From: Phycomyces nitens | Taxonomy: Eukaryota; Mucoromycota; Mucoromycetes; Mucorales; Phycomycetaceae | Direction: 5' to 3' | Assembly (NCBI GenBank): GCA_022702545.1 | Contig: JAHRBC010000003.1 | Location: forward strand, 5,704,001 to 5,768,000 | DNA: 64,000 nt | In this document: one piece after another, positions 1-12,100 of the stretch | How the letters are laid out: the number at the start of each line of letters is the position of its first letter | How positions within the stretch are numbered: position 1 is the stretch's first letter | Program-made: the position numbers and the translations under genes | Notes under the pieces: model-generated | Seen by the model: only the letters and a program-made list of their open reading frames with translations | Database searches by the model: none | Told to the model about the DNA's origin: nothing

Positions 1-2
1 AT

Positions 3-3000
3 GAGGGAGTGCTGTCAAAGCTACTAGGCAAAGTAAAGACGGCAGTTGCAGGCCAACCTGTATCGTATACCCAAGCACATTCTCTGTATTCTGAGCAGGC
101 TTCTGCCAGCGATGTCCACAGTACCAGCTCAACCATATCAGTATCATCCACCCGCCTCAATAAACCTGAACCTGAGCTCTGGGCACCTACCACAAATAAC
201 AGATTCGCTTCAAATACAAATTCTTCTTCTTCTAGATCGAGTCTGCAGCGCCATATCTTTGTGACATCCCCTACGCCACCAGCATCATCAAAGGATTCAG
301 TGGTAGTGAACTTTTCATCCCCTGGTACGACCAACTACATCAGACAGGATCCAGTGAACAATGTTTGTCGATTACCACAAGATGACCGTTCCACAACCAT
401 TACGTTTGGCGATGACTATCTTGGATCTCCTCTCAGCAAATCCCGCTCTGTGGACAGTGACACCCAGTCGATCATAACCACATTCTCGGTCTCAACCTCA
501 AACTCACTTGGGCGCATCCTGGCTCGCCTCAGGGGGCAGAAGAGCGACAAGGAGTTCTGGATGCCAGATGAGCAATGCAAAGAGTGTTACAAGTGTCGCA
601 AGCCCTTTACTCTTCTTCGTCGCAGACATCATTGTCGTACCTGTGGTGAGCCTCAAAATGGGATGGATTGTGTTTCACGAGAAAAATCCTAATTTTTTTA
701 TATATATTGTTGATTTTTAATTCGTATTTATCTCGACTAGGCCAGATCTTTTGTGCAAAATGTGCATCGCATGCTGTGCCAGGGAAGATGTATAAGCAGA
801 AGGGTCAAGTACGGCAATGCAACTTTTGCTATTCTGAAGACCAGCAAGGAGAAACACAGGCATATATTAGCTCTGCATTGCCGCGTATCACCGAGACTTA
901 CACACCTGTTATACCATCCCAAAAACCTCCAGTCGAAGCGCCTCAGATGCAGATTCCCACAAATGCTCTCAAGCAGACCCAGAGTCTCTATGGAAACGCA
1001 GATGCCACCACAGTCGCCCTCGAGATCCCATCCCGGGAGTCACCTGTGGATCCCAAGGCTTCACTGAGTCCTCTGATAACTCTATCGACACCACGCCAGT
1101 CATTCACCGAGACAGACACCATTGGTGACGGAGGGCTGAAACGCTTACTGGATGCCGGAACATCCTTGCTCAAATCTCGCCCAAGATCAAACACCTCTGC
1201 ATCTGCTCCCCTTGAAGGTATAGTAGGATCGCCCATGCTACAGCACTTGGACCGTGGGGGTGGCACAGTGATGACCGAGAGTGACCTGAGCGCTTGTGGC
1301 ATGGACAATCTATCCCCCCACGACCAAGATTGTCAGGGATATGACCTTTGGGGCAGGTCAGCCCATTTTACCCCACGACTGCCTCTAAGGGCCCAAAGCA
1401 GTGGAGATATGATTGTACGCGTCTCGGGTGATAGTGATGATGAAGCGGTGGATGGCCGATTACGAGATAAACGCACAGAGGAATTACGAGGCATGTTGTC
1501 TCATAGTCCTCTAAGACACCACAGCATGACCCACCAGCGCCGTAATTCCAGACTGAGAAATATCCACATCAACACCACAAACCTACCAAAGACAGATCCT
1601 CACCAAACTGAAGTGTGGTCTCCTAACCCTTTTCTGTTGACCGACGATACTTCTTCTCCAAAACGCACCCAGATACGTCACAAACGCACTTCGGCCCCAC
1701 CAAATGTTGAGCTCAGCTATGGTGCACTTTCTCATGCACGAAACTTGCTCAAGCAGCTTATGGAAGAGACCAACCTTGATGACCTATCCAAAAAGTCCAA
1801 GAGCGTTTGGGAAGATACAATAATGTCTTTGCTACTCAAAGTCGCTGACAATGTACGCCCCGATGTGCGTGCAGGAGACGATATGGATGTTCGCCACTAC
1901 GTCAAAATCAAAAAAATCCCGGGTGGAATGCCCAGCGATAGTTTCTATGTAAAGGGCGTAGTCTGCTCCAAGAACGTTGCTCACAAGCGTATGGTGCGGC
2001 CAATATCCCATCCAAGAATCTTGATTTTGCTGTTTTCGCTGGATTATTCTCGAGTCGAGATGGAAAATCAATTGCTGTCTATTCTACCAGTGATTACTCA
2101 AGAAAGAGAACATCTGAGCAAACTAGTAGGGCGTATTGTCGCTCTAAAACCTTCGTTACTTTTAGTAAAATCAACAGTTTCTCGTATTGCGCTCGAGTTC
2201 CTACTTGAAGCCGATATACCTGTAATTCACAACGTAAAACACAGCGTAATTGAAGCAGTGGCTAGATGTACCCAGGCTAGTGTTGTTCCCTCGGTTGACA
2301 AGCTCCAGACAGGCCTATCTTTTGGAAACTGTGGATCGTTTGAAATCCGAACAATGATGCATGAGTGGATTCCAAACCGACGCAAAACGTACCTTATATT
2401 TGATAACTGTGATCCTGAGTTGGGAGGCACTATTGTATTGCGAGGTGCAACTGATAGGACTCTGGGAGTCATTAAGCGATTAATTGATTTCATGGTGTTT
2501 GTGATTAACAATCTCAAGCTGGAGACATCTGTCCTACGGGACTTTTTTGCCAAGAATAAGGGGGTTGAGCAAACGGTGCAATTGCGCCCAAAGTCCATAA
2601 AGACAGTTCCTGCCACGTCCACTATAGGTGACGAGGAATCGCCTACACAAGAGAATAAGGAAGAGGAGGAGGAGCATGTAGAATCCCTGGATGAGCTACT
2701 TGATGTTTATCGAAATACAATCCTATCAGCCTCTCCATTTGTCACATTTCCTCCTCCATATCTGCTCATACGTCTAAAGGAGACTGAGGATCGATTGTCT
2801 GTAGCAATGTCTTCTAGACGTCAGAGCAACGCTTCTCCAACTCGCAATCCCCTCGAGCGCCAAGCGACAAATGAAAAGCCCACAGAGCATGCAAACACCG
2901 TGGTAAATGCGGAATTGGAGCACCTTGTTGCCAAGCATAACCAGCTTTCAAGGGCGTGGGATGCGTATATTGGCGAAAATCCAGACTACATCAGTCCATT

Positions 3001-6000
3001 TTACCACCAAAACATCGTTGTACTCTATTCAAATGTGTGTACAATCACAACAGTGCCATGTCAGGAGCCAGAAATACGTATATTTGAATATTATCGATAC
3101 CCATCCGATGTCACTCTTGGCATGTATCTCACAGACCTATTCATGGATGCCAAAAATCCTTGTGCATCATTCATGTGCGATCACCCTACATCACAGCACT
3201 TTAGGTCCTATGCTCACGGCGAAGCTCGTATCAATGTAATGATTGAACCATTTCCATGCCCACTTCCCGGAATGTCCGAGACATTACTCATGTGGAGCTA
3301 TTGCAAGCTCTGCGAAAGACCAACTCCAGTAGTGCCAATGTCTGACAATACATGGAATTACTCTTTTGGAAAGTTTCTAGAGTTGTTTCTGTATCAAACT
3401 GGTGTCTTTTGTCGAGCTGATATTTGTCCACACGACATGGCTCGTCACCATGTGCGGTACTTTGGGTCCAAGGATATGGCTATCCAGTTCCAATATAACC
3501 CTATAGATCTTTTAGAAGTTACGGTTCCGCCTATGAAGCTATTTATGCTTAGCCAAGTTCAGATTGATCTCAAAGAAGCCGAACTAAAGACCCTGCGTGG
3601 CAAGATTAACAAGTTTTACCAGTCTATTACTGAGAGAAATAAGGCATTCCCTTTTGACCTGGTTGATCCACGAAATCTAGAGGCATGCAAGACCGAGTTG
3701 CAAGAAATGTCACATATCTGTGTTGGCGAGAAGAAACAGGTGCTCCAGATCTTGCAAAACGTATATGCCACAACAGAGGCAAGTGACACATTGACCATGA
3801 ACTGGGTGAGACGTATATTGTATCAGCAAATTAGTCAGTGGGATCTAGAGTACGCCGAGCTAGTAAGGTATTATCTGCAACCCGAGCGAGAGTTGCGAAA
3901 GATAACTACGGGTCATCTACGCAAGATGTTTCCTGCCGATATGTCTGAAGCAGCGATCACTCACATGGACGACGAGCGTACAAAACGAGCAACCGAAGTG
4001 ACCGATCTTCCATTGCTGGGAATTGGGCTAGAAGAAGAAGAAGAATGTTCTTCAACGGGTCAAGGGGGACGACAGTCTGGAAGAGATCCTTTTGATTGGG
4101 ACTATCGACCGTCAATGCTTCCTAGTATCGCAGGCTCCCCCAGCAACATAGAGACAAATGCCAACTGTACATTGTCAGGAAAAAGTTCAAAAGAAAAAGA
4201 GCCAACATCCCAACTCACAAATTCTAGAAAATCCCTATTGAGACCTGAAATACGACGCCAACTCTCGATGGAATTGATGCGAGAATTGAATTCAAAGTTT
4301 AAAAAGGATAATGTATTGCTGGACAACAAGATACCTCTATTTTCTGGAAATTATATATTATCCAAGAGGCACGTACAGTCTGCAGCACCATTTCCCCCAT
4401 CACGGATCCCGGTTCCTCACCTCAATGCCCAACGAACTGCCTCTCCTCTTTATGAGCCATACATGCCACCCCACCAGAGAGTCAAACAAACAAACAAGAA
4501 GCCAGCCACCAAAAAGCCAAAGAGGACCAGCAATACGTCAATATACAAGCGTCCTGGGTTTCAGGAAAACCCTTCTACGGTCGAACAAAAGTCTTCAGCA
4601 GGAGTGCATTATAAACCAATACCAGATTTTCAAGCACACAAGCTTCCACAAATGATATCTGTGCAGCCAAATGATATCCGTCGTGCAGCATCTCCCCGCG
4701 ATCGTAACTTTCGGTCTCGCTTACCTCGCAAAAAGACATATATCCAGGTGTACACTCGTGCAAATGACCTTGTAAAAGAAAACATGGAAGATGAATTTTT
4801 GGTGGGTGATGATCCAATGGATGAGGATGGTGGCGAACGGCGTGAATATGATATGTTTGGAAATGCAAGAATGCGAGACGCTCCAGTAGATTACTTTTCT
4901 CCCTTGGCACCTTACATGAGCAGCGTAATCGATTCGCCAGACGGAGTGCTAGGCCACAACACAACACCAGCATCTGAAACTTCTTCTTCAACTTCTAATA
5001 ATACCGGAAACAGTGTTACGGAACCAGCTGAAGATGAGTTTGATCGATCTGACTCAGTATATTCATTGCCTACTGCCATGGATCTGCTCAACCCACCGTC
5101 AACTGGTGCACTGACTACGAGCGTTTCGACTTCAGAACGGTTACAAGAAAAGAAGACTGAAATGTCATCTGGCACTTCTCTGACACGGAATATAGAAAAC
5201 CTCGAAGAATATCGTCATTCTCCCCCTGAAAAGAACTTATTTATGAAAACAATCACCAGTTTCTTGACTGATGGAGGTGTTGCAAGCCTTTTACCACTTG
5301 AGCCTCCACTGTGAGTATATTGTTTAAAGGTATCAATGGGTACCAATAGGTATTAATCTGATCTATTTAGACAACCAACAGAGCATATATTTCCAGACTC
5401 ATTTGTCGTGGTCCGGGAAGATGAACCGAGCACGATTATAGCATACACCCTGAGCTGCGATGACTACTTGACAAAGATGCAAGAGATGAACGATGGTGGC
5501 GGTTATGACGGATCGGATAGTATGCCATTGGTTCCATTGGCAGCACCTACGAATTACACGTTACATGATTACCCACATGATAGCGGAACAACCACCTCTT
5601 CAAATCCCTCGCATATCGATATCCAAGAAACACTTTTGCGGGAATCTGGAACACATATGCGTTACAGTAAGGACCAGGAATTTCGAGCTGTATACATGCT
5701 TTATATTGACGATTGATTTGGCTATCTAGATTTCTCGGACGGGACTTCCAAGTTCTTTTGCAAAATATTCTTTTCTGAACAATTCGATGCTCTGCGAAGA
5801 AACTGTGGGTGTGATGAGAATTATATTCTGTCCTTGGCTAGTTGTCTCAAATGGGACTCTTCTGGTGGAAAATCTGGCTCGGCTTTCTTAAAGACAAAGG
5901 GCAAGTGTGGACAAGATATACAAAAGAGACTTGTTGCAAGATATCTAATCATGAAATATGTCTTTTAACAGATGACCGCTTGCTTATGAAACAGATGTCG

Positions 6001-6946
6001 CGGTATGAACTGGACGCATTTCTGTTGTTTGCGCCTGCGTATTTCCAATATATGGCAGAAGCATCGTTTAGTGAGGTAAACCAACTAGATGAGTTTTGAG
6101 TCCAATTGTTTAATATCTGTTGGCAAACTAGCTCCCTACCGTATTAGCCAAGATCTTTGGATTTTACAGTATCGGTTACAAGAATTCTGCGACTGGTAAA
6201 TCGATGCGCATGGATCTACTTGTCATGGAAAATCTCTTTTACCAACGCAACGTAAAAAAGGTAAGCATCAGCTCAGTTACATGAACCTGCATCGAGCAGA
6301 GGGCTCTAATTTCTGGCATGCCGGGTAGATCTTTGATTTGAAAGGTTCAATGCGAAACCGCCATGTACAGTCCACAGGAAAGCAAGATGAAGTGTTGCTT
6401 GACGAGAATCTGGTTGAATGTAGGTCTTCAAGGCCAATAATACACCAAATGGACTCTAACCTGTTCCTTGCTTAGTGATATATCAATCACCTCTCTTTAT
6501 TCGCGCATACTCCAAAGAGATCCTTCGAAGTTCACTCCACAATGACACCCTGTTTCTGTCAGGTCGTAATGTAATGGACTATTCACTACTAGTTGGAATT
6601 GACGAAGAACGCCAGGAACTTGTAGTGGGAATAGTGGGTAAGTACTTTATTTTTTTAAAAAAATATTGGTAGCTGGTTGTCTGATCAGATCCTTTTGGAA
6701 TCCATAGACTTTATCCGAACCTTTACATGGGACAAGAAACTCGAAAGTTGGGTAAAGGAGTCTGGGTTTCTGGGCGGAGGTGGCAAAGGACCAACAATTG
6801 TATCGCCTAAACAATATCGTATCCGGTTCAGAGAAGCAATGGAGCGATACTTCTTTATGGTTCCTGACTTGTGGGCTCTTGCACGTCAAAGTCGCCATCC
6901 GTACTCTAGTCTTCACCATCACTCGGCATCTTCTGTAGACGATTAA
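3..6946 (+). CDS. FAB1: Fab1/PIKfyve-type 1-phosphatidylinositol-3-phosphate 5-kinase, 5' end missing
   Basis: This kinase converts PtdIns3P to PtdIns(3,5)P2 on endosomal and vacuolar membranes. Exons read as 3-645, 741-5310, 5371-5666, 5730-5900, 5972-6075, 6132-6260, 6329-6419, 6476-6637 and 6708-6946, together 2,134 codons plus stop. The frame is open to the window edge, so the true start lies upstream. A FYVE finger (WMPD, then [10 protein letters not shown], then FCAKC) is split by intron 1. A CCT/TCP1-like region lies around 1910-2500 (for example [14 protein letters not shown]). The PIPK catalytic region carries DLKGSMRNR and [15 protein letters not shown] long Ser-rich stretch lies between FYVE and the chaperonin-like part, and an acidic low-complexity stretch near 2650. 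The intron at 5901-5971 needs a GC donor (GCAAGT) to keep the [12 protein letters not shown] frame. Family assignment is very firm. Confidence 0.95.
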
Positions 6947-7958
6947 TATATATATATATAGATATAACTAAAATTCATTTATAGCCAATTTTACACTAGA
7001 CAAACTATACATTCAACATATTTGCATTACAATATAATTTACACGGTATATCTAGACCATGAACTACATGTAGGATCCAAGTAAATCAATATATTATATC
7101 TATAGTACCAGTATCAATGTTGCTAAATAAGCGCAATAGTGTATTGTATATTTGAGTTGGTAGAGCATAGAGCTGAGCAACCTGATTCCAATACGATGCA
7201 ACAAAATATATTGCCTCCTTTAAACATACAAAGTTTTTATTCTAAAAAATCCAAGGTAAAATCACAAAGGGGTTCCATGTTGACCATAAAATGAACAGGG
7301 AATAGAGAAAATCCAGGTATTTATTTAGGTACAAAGTATCTTGAGTTGGATCATCAATAGATAGCCATCGCATAACGTTGCAGACAGTTCTAGTAACTTG
7401 TTAGCCCATTGCCAACAGTTCTAAAGGAGGATCTATAATAGAGATATACAACTTGGGAATAAATGTTATACGGATCAATATTGTGTTTTGGGCTTTCAAA
7501 GAAACCAAATTGGCCACTTGGACTTCCCCTTTATTTAATACCGTAAATAAGAGAAAAGAAAGAGAGAAAGAGAGAAAAGATATGACCCCTTCAAAAAAGA
7601 AAAAGAAAAAGAAAGAAAGATATTCTTGGCCAAGAACCAAACACTAGAGGGGTTTCCCAACTTTATATCCCAGGGATATTTGCCCCCATGGACAAGGAAA
7701 TAGATACTTCTTTGAATGATTATAAATCTACATACCCATCATGTGTATGTTTTCTTGGAATCCGAGCATTTTCAGAGACACTATGTCTATAAATATGCTG
7801 CAAGTGTGCTAGGATAACAACCCTGCAGAGCCCTTGATTCTTCTCCTTTTGTCTCTAGGCCTATATTTTCCCTTTCTTTGTCCCTTGCTATATTTTTTGT
7901 CTACTCCTCCCTCTTTATATTTCTTTATATCTCTTTAATACCTACCTCATTACAAAGA
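6947..7958. other. Intergenic region between FAB1 and the small membrane-protein gene
   Basis: No supported gene. A short TA run directly follows the FAB1 stop (about 6947-6962). The segment around 7545-7620 is purine-rich (AGAAAG-type) and 7840-7935 is pyrimidine-rich, probably leader of the next gene. ORFs here are low complexity and were not accepted. Confidence 0.6.
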
Positions 7959-8951
7959 ATGGGACTAGGAATGGAAAAGTGCTGCTGTTTTGTACCATTA
8001 CGATCAGGTGCACTGATCATCTCAATCTGGTTCTTTGTAAGGAACGCTCGTTATTGGTCCATTCATAAATACTTGGAGATCTCTAACGATAAATAATCCC
8101 TAGATCGTATATTCGTTTGACATTATTGCCTGCTTCACGCGTGTCAATGGTATGAGAGATTGAACTTTGAGCGAGAACAAGGTTCTTCATGCTTGACTAG
8201 AAACGGACCTCTAAAAGAATTTTTTATTTTTTTCAAACAATAAACTTAATCCTAAACTTGCGTTCTTGTGTAGCCTTTGCGCTTTATGCTGCTCAATCTG
8301 CCTGGATTTGGCTTGATATCTATCTAATCCTGAGCTTTTTTGCCGTAATAAGTGGGCTGATAGGTGTCTTTGGTCTCTGTCTGGCAAGTGCACATGGATC
8401 CCTAATGGCATTGACACCAATCTCACTAGTTTCCATAGGCCTCCAACCCGAGATTTGTAGAAGGATTGAGTAAAGTTGTCTGGGTGTCTTGCCTGCTCTC
8501 GTTTCTCAAGAGCATAGTCTCACTTGGTCTCATTCTCGCCCATCGAGACACAATTACTCGGACCTGCCTGAGATCTGGGATCATCAGCTATTCAAATCCA
8601 ATGGAGCTGCTTCAACCAGCAAATATCACAGAAAGTCCATTTTATTCGCCTGTTAATTATCCACGGACGCTTAATGCACATGCAGAGGATCTGAATGAGT
8701 GTCAGACGGGTATTAAACATCTAATAAACCTTTTCATAGTCCTTGTGGTCCTATTCAGTCTTCTCCAGGTAATACAACGCCAGATTTACGTCTTGATTTC
8801 TTCTTACTTGTAGACGTATTAGATCTATTTTGGATTTGTAGTTCGCGCCTATGCAGGGCGGCTTACTAAAGGTGCTCGTCATCATCGATTACATGATCAG
8901 CAAATTAAAGACTTTGAGGATTCCAGAAACCATATGTCGACTTTGTACTAA
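7959..8951 (+). CDS. Small four-helix membrane protein, function unknown
   Basis: Five exons give a 224-residue protein: 7959-8036, 8104-8149, 8274-8387, 8461-8768 and 8823-8951. The phases only work if the 46-nt exon at 8104-8149 is included. The N-terminus has a cysteine cluster (MEKCCCFVPLRSG) just before the first helix. Four hydrophobic segments follow, around residues 17-38 (GALIISIWFFIVYSF), 50-80 (LDIYLILSFFAVISG), 83-105 (KVVWVSCLLSFLKSIVS) and 158-185 (LINLFIVLVVLFSLLQ). A loop of about 50 residues with an NIT sequon sits between helices 3 and 4. The tail is basic and histidine-rich (VVRAYAGRL, then ARHHRLHDQQ). The architecture resembles tetraspan proteins seen in Mucoromycota, but I cannot name a family. 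The first ATG at 7959 was chosen because upstream in-frame sequence would add an extra hydrophobic stretch from leader DNA. Confidence 0.7.
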
Positions 8952-10083
8952 TGGAATCAAGGTCAATGGAGAACAAAGTATCTCTCTATTTTTCAAAAGA
9001 TAAAATAAATAAATAAAAGCAATTAGAAAGACAAGCAACGTACTTTGGGTGGCCATGATAGAGCAAACAATAAATAGAATAATTAATTGTTGCAATATTT
9101 TGTAAAAAAACACACACTTGGATAATTGTCATTAGATGGCAACTGCATCTCAACAGACCCTGTCCTGGTCAAGATAAAGCGCCTTTGGTCCAGTCTAGTG
9201 TACTTTATGAAAGCAAAAGGATATTTACAAGCCAAGCCAAATCAAAATAAAAATATATCGTTTCAGGCTAGTCATTATACTCTATTAATATTGGCTTATA
9301 TTGCCGACTAGTATGCCATATATAAAGAAACGTACATTTATTATTGTTATTATTATCATTATTCAATTAAATCCCTCATCATCATCTTGTTACTTTTTTT
9401 TAACAAAAAGAAATATATATATTCCTATTATTATTTCCATCTGTACATAAAATGGAATTGATATTTAAAACATAGATACATGTTTGAAAGCGAGCTCCAT
9501 CCTCCGTAGTTTGTATGATATAGCAAACAATGCCAGAAACATGATATTGTTGGCTTGGAACCCCACATTCTAAAGCCATGTATCTATGATATCTCTCGGC
9601 CTGTAAAGTCAAACCAATTTTCATTGCTAGTGCTCTTTAAACGTTTCTTTTAAACACCATCCAAGTTTCAAATTAATGTGATTATGATTCATTACCAGCC
9701 TTGGTGAAATGGTAGGATTGTGATTATACAAATATTTATCGAATGCTCCGAGTACAAGACAAAAAGAATCGACAATCTTTAATAAAATACAGGAGATAGA
9801 CTCTCGTATTTTAGATAATGCCAGTTGGTTGAAAGATAGCTCTCATGCCACCTTATCTAATGTAGCTAGATGCACTTGTATACATGCATACTACCATATA
9901 AACTGCTTCTTGGTAGGAGACAAAAGTGATACAATGACCACGTACTATAAGTACAGGATTGGGTTGGTCTGACACGTAAAAAAAAAAAGACCACGTTTAT
10001 CAATGAGTGAAACAAATTAACTGGATATAAAACATTGGATATATTCCAAACGGCCGTTCTTTATCTGGTTTATATCCATAGTA
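8952..10083. other. Intergenic region, AT-rich
   Basis: No gene supported. A 61-codon ORF near 9126 lacks any recognisable feature. TTA/ATT-rich tracts occur near 9340-9370. The last 100 bases before 10084 are presumably the exopolyphosphatase promoter. Confidence 0.5.
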
Positions 10084-11505
10084 ATGGTGTTCTCTATCTT
10101 TAAAGGAAGCAAACTATGTCTCGGTCTTGCTTTTGGGCTCTATTGTATTCTTGTCCCTGTTTGGCAAGGACAGATTCTCTGTGACGCCTATCCCATTACA
10201 GTCATGGTCAACTCCGAATCGTATCATTTTGACCCTTTATACTTTATGAATTCACCTGTCAACCGATTCCTCGAAAGTGTCCATGCCGAGCTAGCAAGCA
10301 AGAGCAACAAGACAAAACTAGTGCTGGTTACTGGAAATGACTCTGCAGGTAGGAACTCATTACGTGATTTCATATACTCATCATTGAGATTCATAGATCT
10401 TGATTCCATAATTTCTGCCCTGTCTTTTGCTTATCTCAGCCAAAAGTCCAACCACGACCCTTTAAAGCTGTATGTACCCTTGGTAAAGGTTCCCAAAGAA
10501 GATCTTGCTCTAAGACCCGAGACATACTTTGTATTCTCAAAGGCTGGCATTGATGCCGAGAAACTGGTGTTTATTGACCAAATTGACTTGGCACGACTGG
10601 CTTCCGAGTACGAGACCCAGGTCTTCTTGGTCGACCACAACCGGTTGACGGCACCATTTGGAGAGGAGTGGAATGATCGTGTGGTGGGTATCCTGGACCA
10701 CCATGTTGACGAAGGACAGTACAGATTGGCAGATCCTCGCAGAATTGAGGTTGTTGGATCCTGTACTTCACTAGTCGTACTTTACTTTAAAGACATGTAC
10801 AAGGAAAAAGAGTGTGCAGATGCCCTGGCAAGACTTGCACTGGGACCAATTCTTGTGGACACGATTGGAATGCAGGAATCGTTTGGAAAACTGACTCCAA
10901 CAGATGTAGCTGCCTTTAATGTCCTGGCGAGTGCCTTTCCAGTGAATACGAGTAATTATACGACGAGCAATTATTACAATGAGATTGAAAGATACAAGTC
11001 TGATGTAAAAGGCATGTCGACTAGAGATCTTTTGCGCAAGGACTATAAGGAATGGGTGGTCAATGGCTTCCGTGTTGGAACAAGTTCGTTGCCATGGTAC
11101 CTCGAGGGCTGGCTACTCCATCATGGCACAGAGCAGGCAATTAAAGACACATGGAATTTTGCAGAGGAGCGTAAACTGGACCTCCAGGTTGTCTTGACAT
11201 CCTATGACCATGCACAGGATATAAAGGGAGGATCCTATAAGCGAGAGATTGGATTGTTTGTCAGGAACAACAAGATGGACTGTATCAAAAGAGACCTGGA
11301 GAATGGCAAGACACCCCCAGGTTATGAGAAGCCAGTTATATTGGAAAATCTAGACATTTCATATGAAAAAGACGACAGAATTGGACTGTATGACCAGCAA
11401 AATGTAAAGCTGTCGAGGAAGCAAATCTGGCCATTGATCCAGTCCCTTATTGAGATGGAATACAGTACAAATGCTAGCAATTTACCAGAACCTTTACCTC
11501 TTTAA
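10084..11505 (+). CDS. DHH-family exopolyphosphatase (PPX1-like) with signal-like N-terminus
   Basis: PPX1-type enzymes release orthophosphate from the ends of polyphosphate chains. The two exons are 10084-10348 and 10397-11505. The 48-nt intron 10349-10396 (GTAGGA...CATAG) is a multiple of three without a stop, so a naive translation keeps 16 spurious residues; the spliced protein is 457 aa. Removing it restores GNDSADLDSI, the DHH-family motif I region. Further motifs are FIDQIDL, VDHNR (motif II, DHN) and GILDHHVDEG (motif III, DHH); the C-terminal DHHA2 part follows. Unlike cytosolic yeast PPX1, the first 35 residues look like a secretory signal or anchor (LCLGLAFGLYCILVPVW, then a small-residue region), and NxT/S sequons (NKT, NTS, NYT) are present. 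Catalytic family is firm; secretion is inferred. Confidence 0.9.
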   Translation: MVFSIFKGSKLCLGLAFGLYCILVPVWQGQILCDAYPITVMVNSESYHFDPLYFMNSPVNRFLESVHAELASKSNKTKLVLVTGNDSAGRNSLRDFIYSSLRFIDLDSIISALSFAYLSQKSNHDPLKLYVPLVKVPKEDLALRPETYFVFSKAGIDAEKLVFIDQIDLARLASEYETQVFLVDHNRLTAPFGEEWNDRVVGILDHHVDEGQYRLADPRRIEVVGSCTSLVVLYFKDMYKEKECADALARLALGPILVDTIGMQESFGKLTPTDVAAFNVLASAFPVNTSNYTTSNYYNEIERYKSDVKGMSTRDLLRKDYKEWVVNGFRVGTSSLPWYLEGWLLHHGTEQAIKDTWNFAEERKLDLQVVLTSYDHAQDIKGGSYKREIGLFVRNNKMDCIKRDLENGKTPPGYEKPVILENLDISYEKDDRIGLYDQQNVKLSRKQIWPLIQSLIEMEYSTNASNLPEPLPL

Positions 11506-11588
11506 TTTTAATGTTAATTTTAATGTTAATTTGATACTTTTGCCTGTACCTCTTGTTAATTGATAATAAATAGAGACGATCAATTATA

Positions 11589-11616
11589 GCCAGCCAGCCA
11601 GCCAGCCAGCCAGCCA
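11589..11616. repeat. AGCC tetranucleotide microsatellite
   Basis: About seven perfect AGCC units just downstream of the exopolyphosphatase stop, in its 3' flank. Confidence 0.9.
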
Positions 11617-12100
11617 ACTCTTGTATTCAAATATGGCACTGTAGTAGATTATTATTTGTGTAAAATGTGATGGGAATTTAAAGACAGTGTACCCTACAGA
11701 CCATAGGAAACTGACCAACTGACAGCACGCGGTGAACTTTGAGGAATTCTATTTGCAGATTGGGAATCCAGGGAACAGCAGGAATAATGGTTTATGGCTA
11801 TTTGGTTGTGTGTAATGAATGGTGGGTGGGCTGACAGGTGGGGACAAGAATATCAAATAAAGCAGCCAATCATTTTCGCACGTGGGATTTTGCATGTTGG
11901 CCATATCCCAAGCATATCAATTTCCACAGATTCTATTTCACCAAATACGATAAATACAATAAATACTCCCTCTATTGATCTTCTTGTTGACCATCGTTTC
12001 TAGTTGTTCAATGTTATCCTGTATCGCGTCATCAAGGACTCGCCTCCAATCAGCTCTGGGCTTCTCTAGGCGGATCCATCCTTATAAGCAGACTAAATCA

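Noticed and set aside
5901..5971. Possible frameshift or assembly error in the FAB1 kinase domain
   Set aside because: A GC-AG intron explains the break exactly, as in five other genes of the window.
7150..7200. tRNA-like GTTGGTAGAGCA
   Set aside because: It resembles a D-arm only; no anticodon or T-arm partner follows.
7401..7640. Opposed ORFs at 7401-7647
   Set aside because: They derive from the AGAAAG purine-rich tract.
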